A stretch of 11,564 nucleotides of DNA from an uncultured Prevotella sp. (GTDB lineage: Bacteria; Bacteroidota; Bacteroidia; Bacteroidales; Bacteroidaceae), in NCBI GenBank assembly GCA_937877685.1, contig CALFGU010000060.1, forward strand, positions 1 through 11,564, written 5' to 3'. Below, in pieces: positions 7,601 to 11,564 of this stretch (within the stretch, counting starts at the first letter, position 1; each line of letters begins with the position of its first letter). The translations under genes were made by a program, and so were the position numbers. Under the pieces are notes generated by a model. It was not told where the DNA came from. It worked only from the letters and a program-made list of their open reading frames with translations, and ran no database searches.

Positions 7601-8934
7601 ATATAGAGAGGCTTTCCGAAACCAGACATTTCCAAGCATCCGGGAACCTGCATTTGTTGCCAGCTTGAAGCATCTACGTTGTCGCCATAGAATTCTTCGC
7701 CGGGCATTGTGAGGTCATCGTTGAGCACATTCCAAATTAAGTTCCACGTGCCGTTCAAAGTCATCCAACGTGAACTCAAAGTGGGGTCTAACCATGCCTT
7801 GCCGTAGCGCGCATCTGCACGCATGGCTTCGGTTGACTGATAAGGAATATAGGTGGCGTGTCCCTTTTCCTTGTTTTGTTCAAACACATTTTCATCTTGC
7901 CAATAAAGTCCTTGAGGCAAGTTATCGTTGCTCACGCGAGTGAACGTAAAATGTGTGTCTGTACTTGATGCGTCGGTGGTTAAGTAAACCTCTTCCGCAG
8001 CATTTACGGCAAAGTAATAATATTCAAACGAAGGTGACCACTTCGAACCTACGTTCTTGCCCACCTTAAGCTGATAGGTTTCTTCAAGACCCTCAACTTC
8101 GATGATTTCAAACATCTGATTCCAGTTGGCTTCCTTATCATCCTTGCCCTGACTCCACTGCAAGGGACCAACACCTGCCTCAAATGCGCAGTCAATACAC
8201 TTACCGCAATTTTCGTTCAGCAGTTGGAACCACGTAGTTGAACCTGTCTGATAAGCAGGAATGCTCAACTTCCACATCTGTCCGAAATTCTTTTCATCGG
8301 CTGGTTCAACAATGATTTTTGCATCATTTTCGTTGTTACCGCCATTAGAAAGCACCTTGCCAGTGTTTACACTCTTGATTTGGTAAGTGAAATAGGGCAG
8401 AGGCGAAATGTTATCCTTTACGTTCACCACCTCTTTGAGTTCAAAGTAAGTGCTGGTGTTCGTCAGTTCATTCTTCATCCAGAGTTCGCCATTCTCATAT
8501 TCCATGATGGCAAGGTTAGGATTTTCTGCGCAAAGCAGTTGGATGGCCGAACCTGCGATACCTGGAGAGTGGATTTTGAAAATCTGATTCGTGTTGTTGA
8601 GATTGGGTTTCCAATGCAAGAGTTTTCCAGGGTTCTTGCTCTCCAAAGCCATGTCGATACTCAACTTAGAACCCATGTTATAAAGGCCATAGCTTTCCGT
8701 ATCTCCGTTGCTGATGAGCGCCCATAACTGCGACTTGTCATTTTCATCTAAGTCGCCCATTATGATAGGCGCGTCGGGAGCATGATTTCCCGCATTGGTC
8801 ACTGCCTTTCCCGTGTTGAACGACACAATTCGGTAGATACTACCAATGGTCTGCGCACTCGCCGAGAAGGCAAAGACACCTGTCAAGACGCATAAGAGCA
8901 TGCGCTTGCCCATAATCTTTGAAAGTTTAATCAT
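4675..8934 (-). CDS. Secreted GH2 beta-galactosidase-like enzyme with N-terminal lectin-like repeats
   Basis: Predicted retaining exo-beta-galactosidase of the LacZ-type GH2 family, exported rather than cytoplasmic. The signal peptide ends ASA-Q28. Two trefoil-like modules follow (about 30-170, 180-335). Next come the GH2 sugar-binding domain (about 385-565, with NVDYPFTDNPP and GQDMWHMSGIHRDV), the Ig-like domain (about 567-682), the TIM barrel (about 684-965), a linker beta domain (about 980-1070) and a C-terminal LacZ-type domain (about 1085-1360). Acid/base is E809 (SLGNES) and nucleophile E872 (MCEYAHAMGHS). The Mg-site pair E763/H765 (DEADVEFH) and H738 (SSHYP) are kept. The LacZ GVNRHEHHP segment is GVNTQDTHP here, and the segment holding LacZ W999 reads GVGNGSCG, so specificity may differ from lactase. 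The tail 1385-1419 (GIYITNGKK) resembles a type IX sorting signal. M8 is an alternative start; the ATG at 8934 gives the longer n-region. Family certain, galactoside specificity likely. Confidence 0.95.
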   Translation of the reverse strand: MIKLSKIMGKRMLLCVLTGVFAFSASAQTIGSIYRIVSFNTGKAVTNAGNHAPDAPIIMGDLDENDKSQLWALISNGDTESYGLYNMGSKLSIDMALESKNPGKLLHWKPNLNNTNQIFKIHSPGIAGSAIQLLCAENPNLAIMEYENGELWMKNELTNTSTYFELKEVVNVKDNISPLPYFTYQIKSVNTGKVLSNGGNNENDAKIIVEPADEKNFGQMWKLSIPAYQTGSTTWFQLLNENCGKCIDCAFEAGVGPLQWSQGKDDKEANWNQMFEIIEVEGLEETYQLKVGKNVGSKWSPSFEYYYFAVNAAEEVYLTTDASSTDTHFTFTRVSNDNLPQGLYWQDENVFEQNKEKGHATYIPYQSTEAMRADARYGKAWLDPTLSSRWMTLNGTWNLIWNVLNDDLTMPGEEFYGDNVDASSWQQMQVPGCLEMSGFGKPLYINVDYPFTDNPPYVTMRRGLDNSVGSYRRNFTLPEGWENERVLLHFDGIYSAAYVWVNGQYVGYTEGGNMDAEFDVSKHVRTGENNIAVRVIRWTDGSYLEGQDMWHMSGIHRDVYLMSVPKVFVRDHYISSALSGDATSGTLTVKLDLDNRDGLTASKQYEVRLIDPAGNVIQTQTGNADFTTAETSKNLAILFEGLANLQPWTSDSPALYTVEIIQKDAAGKEESVTATKYGFCVATIQNNQFLVNGKRVLMKGVNTQDTHPIMGRTMDIETMWTDLMLMKQNNVNMVRSSHYPRSPKMNAMMDYIGMYQMDEADVEFHKNWSNGGRIHIASSWRAPIVDRITRMVLRDRNHPCVVSWSLGNESDGGVNFNHAYNAARALDPRPIHYEGATRAGTSPTDIYSVMYRDVPTVEWDVDRKGQPYFMCEYAHAMGHSVGNLKEYWDVMESSTNGMGGCIWDWVDQAIVSPEDIKNGELKVNGFNKYRNGNDYPEAPHQGNFVNNGVITADRQPTGKLAEVKRIYQYIKFGNFNKTAKVIRITNNYESLDLEGMTLTWKVLHEGFEVESGSMTLPSVPTSTFKDLSIPYTTSIDNGEYLLNVSVCLSQATSWAEVGHAIASTQYTLQERNSLASADATAGTPLKVTKSGTTYYIEGEDMSMKVNTTNGITYWNMGGLDVITANSSGKSAPAYSNYRWIENDAPYGTDPYYSAENGITSRTFSVKESGDGATVTITETASGNLCNYKFVYTVNRDGSVDLNAQYSPRSNSLRRIGMQMQMNSELNMTEYYARGPLDNTIDRKQGADLGIYSLPVKDYHVDYVRPQTSGDRQDVRWVTFYGANGDGIKVETEGQVNMTIDNYTDAYMHNYLHQWQMDASDDIFVNFDVAQLGVGNGSCGAGVLSKYVLPASGTYSYKLRFSYVEEATTGIEQLPSVPQGEATGDASIYNIHGVVVGNTANPTSLPKGIYITNGKKFIVK

Positions 8935-8986
8935 AGCATTAGTGTGATGTAATATTTTGAATTATCAGTCTTATAGTTACTGCCTA

Positions 8987-8994
8987 CAAAATTA
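8987..8994 (-). promoter_or_regulatory. Probable -7 promoter element for the GH2 gene
   Basis: TAATTTTG on the minus strand fits TAnnTTTG and lies 53 nt upstream of the beta-galactosidase start. No convincing TTTG is seen at the -33 position. The rest of 8935-9095 holds only a small palindrome (atgctcagcat, near 9009-9019). Confidence 0.5.
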
Positions 8995-9095
8995 AGAAAT
9001 GTTTATGAAATGCTCAGCATAAGTGTCTTACGAATTACGCTTCCCCCACAGTTTTCCTTGTTTTACTCCGCTGAGCACCATTAATTTTACGTTTG

Positions 9096-9172
9096 TGTGG
9101 TTGTTGACAGAAGAACAAAAGCAACAGAAGGAATTCCGATTGACTGGTAGGGACGCACGGCGCGTGCGTCCT
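9096..9172 (+). repeat. Left outer arm of the palindrome
   Basis: It pairs with 9551-9628 in inverted orientation. The inner end holds its own hairpin, 9151-9158 with 9164-9171 (8 bp, loop ggcgc). The outer end is less conserved, with the match fading around 9096. Confidence 0.8.
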
Positions 9173-9240
9173 CATGTGCTGGTGGGTGGATGCGCAGGTT
9201 TTTGCAATATAATAGTAGTTGACCCAAATAGAAGTGTTAT

Positions 9241-9255
9241 GACGCTGAAGGCGTC
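9241..9255. repeat. Hairpin A, TGAAG loop
   Basis: Stem gacgc/gcgtc around tgaag, extended by the flanking T-A pair. Its counterpart in the other half (9441-9455) has stem gacac/gtgtc: one G-C pair is replaced by A-T on both sides, a compensatory change. Confidence 0.7.
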
Positions 9256-9318
9256 ACCGCTCAATAACCGGGGCGTTTGAGCGAAGCGAATACCCCCGGA
9301 AGTTGGGCGGTGATAGGT

Positions 9319-9382
9319 CGCACCCTGAATGGGTGCCCCAATACTTAGTTCTTCAAATGTTAGGGCACCCATTCAGGGTGCG
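9319..9382. repeat. Central perfect 20-bp inverted repeat
   Basis: Arms 9319-9338 and 9363-9382 are exact reverse complements, with 24 bases between. Each arm is itself a 6-bp hairpin (gcaccc/gggtgc) with loop tgaat (+) at 9320-9336 and the same loop on the minus strand at 9365-9381. The element can therefore fold as one long stem or as two small hairpins. No T run follows, so it does not look like a simple terminator. Confidence 0.8.
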
Positions 9383-9402
9383 TCATACGGTTTTTACTTC
9401 TG

Positions 9403-9424
9403 GGGGTGCGCTGAAGCGTACCCC
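9403..9424. repeat. Hairpin C, TGAA loop
   Basis: Nine-pair stem (9403-9411 with 9416-9424, one G-T wobble) around the tetraloop tgaa. It has the same loop core as the neighbouring hairpins but an unrelated stem sequence. Confidence 0.7.
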
Positions 9425-9440
9425 GCGGTTATTGAGCGGA

Positions 9441-9455
9441 GACACTTTCAGTGTC
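9441..9455. repeat. Hairpin D, TGAAA loop on the minus strand
   Basis: Stem gacac/gtgtc with loop tttca (tgaaa on the minus strand), extended by an A-T pair. It is the mirror counterpart of hairpin A at 9241-9255. Confidence 0.7.
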
Positions 9456-9550
9456 TAAAATATGCTTGAGTTAACTGCTATATTGTTCCTTATGTTTTTA
9501 CGGAACCGTAAGATGCTTCGCATTGTTGGTTGCATACGACGTATGTATTT

Positions 9551-9628
9551 AGGACGCACGCGCCGTGCGTCCCTACTTGTCAAACGAAAGTCCTTCTATT
9601 TCTTTTGTTCTTCTGTCTCAACCCACCG
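9551..9628 (-). repeat. Right outer arm of the palindrome
   Basis: Inverted copy of 9096-9172. The innermost 26 bp are identical, including the 8-bp hairpin 9552-9559/9565-9572 with loop gcgcc; identity then drops with scattered substitutions and small indels. Confidence 0.8.
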
Positions 9629-9837
9629 CCATAGGGCCTTCTTTTTATCTATCCCCCACATCTTTGCCCCTCCAATACATCCCCTTGTCACAAAGAGTAT
9701 TATTGGGCGCCGAATAAGTAATAGAATTTGTCTAAAGTCTTTAATTGTTTTTGCTAAAAGAGGTGTTATGGTGGGGATGTTTAATTTTGGTAAGAATAGG
9801 GCTGAGAAAGGGTGGGGCAAAAGTTAAAAGATGGGGC
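9629..9837. other. Intergenic remainder between palindrome and sulfatase terminator
   Basis: I see no gene. The stretch has two direct copies of TGGGGCAAAA (9813-9822 and 9832-9841), 19 bp apart start to start; the second overlaps the T run of the sulfatase terminator. An inverted relative, TTTGCCCC, is at 9663-9670. An open plus-strand reading across 9462-9827 runs out of the repeat, is basic and low in complexity, and is not credible as a protein. Confidence 0.5.
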
Positions 9838-9880
9838 AAAAAAGAATCGGAGATGCCCAAGCTTGAGGGCATCTCCGATT
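9838..9880 (-). terminator. Intrinsic terminator after the sulfatase gene
   Basis: Perfect 14-bp GC-rich stem (9845-9858 with 9867-9880) with an 8-base loop containing aagctt. After CT it is followed on the minus strand by a six-T run (9838-9843). It begins about 25 nt past the sulfatase stop. Confidence 0.92.
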
Positions 9881-9904
9881 TCTTATGCAGTGTTGCTACC
9901 ACGT

Positions 9905-11413
9905 TTATAATGTGGGCAAAGTTACCTTAAAGAGGTTGCTGTTGGTGTGCTGTGAGAGGATGATTTCCTTCATTTTCTGCACCACTTCGGGGTATTTTGC
10001 TGCTACGTCAGTGTCTTCGTGGAGGTCGGTTGCGAGGTCGTAGAGCATGCAATTGCCATTCTTTACCACCATTTTCCAATTTCCCATGCGCAGAGCCATC
10101 ATGTTTGTTTCGTGGAACTCCCAGTAGAGGAAGTCGTGGGCTTCCTGGGGTTTGCCAGTGAGTTCGTTGTAGAAGGAAAGTCCATCAAAGCAGTCGCCTT
10201 CAAGATTCTTGTTTACGAATGCTTCGGGGTAGCCTCCGATTCCGGCAATGTCGCAGAAGGTGGGGAGGATGTCGTAGAACGCCAACTGATGGTCGGACAC
10301 GCGACCTGCTTCTACGGTCCCGGGCCAGCGTACGATGAAGGGCACACGGATACCTCCTTCATGCGTAGAGCGCTTTGTACCGCGGAGTAAGCCATCGCGA
10401 TTGAAGAATGTGGGGTCGGCACCGCCTTCTTCGTGAGGACCGTTGTCGGAAGTGAAGATGACGATGGTGTTTTCGGTCATGCCTTTTTCTTCCAACTTAT
10501 CAAGGATTTCGCCCACCTGTTTGTCGAGGCGCGTAATCATACCTGCGAACTGCGCATGGGCAATGTCTGTGGGGTTATACCAAGATCCGGAGTCGCCACC
10601 GTAAGTCTTTTCCTTGCAGAAGTGACCCTTGTAGGCGAGAAGTATGGAGTCTTCGGGCTGAATGAGTTCGGCATGGGGAAGGGTGTAAGTAAAGATGCCG
10701 AGGAAGGGTTTGTCGGCAGTCTGCTTGTCTAACCATGCAAGGGCTTCCTGATGGATGAGGTCGGCAGTGTATTGCGGGCGGTTTTCATAACCATTGCCGT
10801 ACATGGGGTGGGGAATGTTTTCTTCGAGAAGCACACGCACCACGCCTTCATCCCCACGCGAGGGGTCGTAACGGTTCATGAAGTTGGGGTAATAGAGGTG
10901 GGCTTGGAACTGACAGATGTAACCGTAGAACTGGTCAATGCCACGCTTGTCGGGAGTTGAGACAGAGCCTTCGTAACCTCCCGCCCATTTGCCAAACATA
11001 CCCGTTGTGTAACCATGTTCCTTCATGATTTCGGGAATAATCTTATGGTTGGGGTCGTAGGGTTCCTGACCCACGCGGGCATAATCCGAGTGGTTGCCAT
11101 ACTGAATGCGTCCGCCACTGGGCCAATACTCCTTGTTGCCACGAACATGCGTATGGCCGGTGTGTTGTCCCGTCATGAAGCTGGCGCGTGAGGGTGCCGA
11201 CACGGGACTTCCCGCATAGGCTTGCGTAAAGCGCATACCCTGTGCCGCCATACGGTCAAGGTTGGGCGTAGCTATATATTGCTGGCCATAACAACCGAGG
11301 TCGCCGTAACCCATGTCGTCACACATAATATAAATAATATTTGGCTTTTCCTGAGCTTGGAGTGCGAGCCCCGTGAGTGAGGCAGCGCCAAAAAGAACAA
11401 GTTTGTTGGTCAT
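9905..11413 (-). CDS. Secreted S1-family sulfatase (Ser-type formylglycine)
   Basis: Predicted hydrolysis of a sulfate ester on a sugar, in the periplasm or at the cell surface. The signal peptide (1-20) is cleaved before Gln21. The alkaline-phosphatase-like fold begins KPNIIYIMCDDMGYGD, with calcium ligands D32/D33 and, later, D323/N324 (TSDNG). The activation motif is S72-A-P-S-R76. The target residue is Ser rather than Cys, so conversion to formylglycine would need a radical-SAM anaerobic maturase, not encoded here. K142 (GKW), H247 and K347 (GTKRSTHEGG) are the other expected active-site residues. GKWH of many sulfatases is GKWA here. The segment GYICQFQAHLYYP recalls a subgroup of bacterial arylsulfatase-A-like enzymes. 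At 502 aa the length is typical. There is no sorting tail, unlike the two hydrolases. The ATG at 11413 precedes the signal peptide directly. Sulfatase is certain; the substrate is not determined. Confidence 0.95.
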   Translation of the reverse strand: MTNKLVLFGAASLTGLALQAQEKPNIIYIMCDDMGYGDLGCYGQQYIATPNLDRMAAQGMRFTQAYAGSPVSAPSRASFMTGQHTGHTHVRGNKEYWPSGGRIQYGNHSDYARVGQEPYDPNHKIIPEIMKEHGYTTGMFGKWAGGYEGSVSTPDKRGIDQFYGYICQFQAHLYYPNFMNRYDPSRGDEGVVRVLLEENIPHPMYGNGYENRPQYTADLIHQEALAWLDKQTADKPFLGIFTYTLPHAELIQPEDSILLAYKGHFCKEKTYGGDSGSWYNPTDIAHAQFAGMITRLDKQVGEILDKLEEKGMTENTIVIFTSDNGPHEEGGADPTFFNRDGLLRGTKRSTHEGGIRVPFIVRWPGTVEAGRVSDHQLAFYDILPTFCDIAGIGGYPEAFVNKNLEGDCFDGLSFYNELTGKPQEAHDFLYWEFHETNMMALRMGNWKMVVKNGNCMLYDLATDLHEDTDVAAKYPEVVQKMKEIILSQHTNSNLFKVTLPTL

Positions 11414-11415
11414 AA

Positions 11416-11500
11416 TTGAGGTTATGAGAGGTTGAGGGAATTAAGGTTGAGGTTATAAGGTAATAAGGTTAGAGGTTGTAAGGTTATGAGGTTATGAGGG
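11416..11500 (-). repeat. AGGTT-rich degenerate repeat upstream of the sulfatase start
   Basis: On the plus strand AGGTT occurs eight times between 11419 and 11493, at spacings of 6-16 bases, including a tandem 8-mer (aggttatg twice, 11481-11496). In the mRNA sense this reads as CCTCATAACC-like units running up to the ATG, poor in G. No Shine-Dalgarno or TAnnTTTG element is visible, so either it is the 5' leader with the promoter farther upstream, or it hides an unrecognised control element. Confidence 0.65.
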
Positions 11501-11522
11501 TGTTTAAAATCCGGATGGCGCT

Positions 11523-11564
11523 CTCCCCCTGTTCATAGGGGGAGGGGACCGCTTTGCGGTGAGG
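11523..11564. repeat. Palindromic repeat element at the right edge, incomplete
   Basis: Two adjacent hairpins: ctccccct/agggggag (11523-11530 with 11537-11544, loop gttcat) and accgc/gcggt (11548-11552 with 11556-11560, loop ttt). An 8-base palindrome, atccggat, lies just to the left (11510-11517). The form resembles dispersed REP-like repeats between Bacteroidales genes; the window ends inside it. Confidence 0.65.

Larger units (their letters stand above)
9096..9628. repeat. Large imperfect palindrome made of nested hairpins (REP/MITE-like)
   Basis: The two halves are imperfect inverted copies centred near 9350-9361. Outer arms are 9096-9172 and 9551-9628. They share a 26-bp exact block ending in the hairpin ggacgcac/gtgcgtcc and a 16-bp exact block, GACAGAAGAACAAAAG. 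A middle block, CGCTCAATAACCG, is at 9258-9270 and, inverted, at 9426-9438. A perfect 20-bp inverted repeat sits at the centre (9319-9338 with 9363-9382). The right half carries about 30 extra bases (within 9497-9546) made of three mini-palindromes. No transposase or plausible protein is encoded and no clear target-site duplication is visible. It could be two copies of one repeat element inserted head to head, a non-autonomous element mobilized in trans, or a structured-DNA or RNA region. The type is inferred from form alone. Confidence 0.85.

Noticed and set aside
9096..9628. CRISPR array
   Set aside because: The repeats are inverted and nested, of unequal length and spacing; there are no regular direct repeats with unique spacers.
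9462..9827. 121-aa plus-strand reading frame in the intergenic region
   Set aside because: It starts inside the palindromic repeat, crosses the repeat arm, and gives a basic low-complexity peptide with no domain or start signals.
11416..11500. Direct-repeat operator or iteron origin
   Set aside because: The AGGTT units are irregularly spaced (6-16 bp) and degenerate, and no replication or regulator gene is nearby.

Overview
The window looks like a chromosomal segment from a gut- or mouth-type Bacteroidales, probably Prevotellaceae. Supporting signs are TAnnTTTG (-7) promoter elements of the Bacteroides primary-sigma type, no clear Shine-Dalgarno sequences, large secreted multidomain glycoside hydrolases whose signal peptides are followed by Gln, C-terminal tails resembling type IX secretion sorting signals, tRNAs without an encoded CCA, and palindrome-rich intergenic repeats. 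Genus is inferred from style, not from any search.

Layout: positions 1-46 are the 3' part of tRNA-Pro(GGG), reading rightward, followed by a terminator with a GAAA tetraloop. A mostly empty stretch leads to tRNA-Gln(CTG) on the minus strand (490-561), which has its own promoter and terminator. All three protein genes are on the minus strand: a secreted GH20 beta-N-acetylhexosaminidase (799-4362, 1187 aa), a secreted GH2 beta-galactosidase-like enzyme (4675-8934, 1419 aa) and a secreted S1-type sulfatase (9905-11413, 502 aa). Each is followed by a strong intrinsic terminator. The two hydrolases also have a promoter-like element just upstream, so they are probably separate transcription units.

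The sulfatase and the beta-galactosidase are separated by about 970 bp without a gene. Most of this (9096-9628) is one large imperfect palindrome built from smaller hairpins, several sharing a TGAA(N) loop on stems of different sequence, with compensatory base changes between the two halves. A second palindromic repeat enters at the right edge (11523-11564), and an AGGTT-rich degenerate repeat lies directly upstream of the sulfatase start codon. These are the least explained parts of the window.

Functionally, exo-beta-hexosaminidase, beta-galactosidase and sulfatase activities could act in turn on sulfated host glycans rich in Gal and GlcNAc/GalNAc (mucin O-glycans, keratan-sulfate-like chains). 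No SusC/SusD pair, regulator or transporter is present, so this is not a complete polysaccharide utilization locus. The substrate is an inference. I found no CRISPR array, autonomous mobile element or clearly new multi-gene system.
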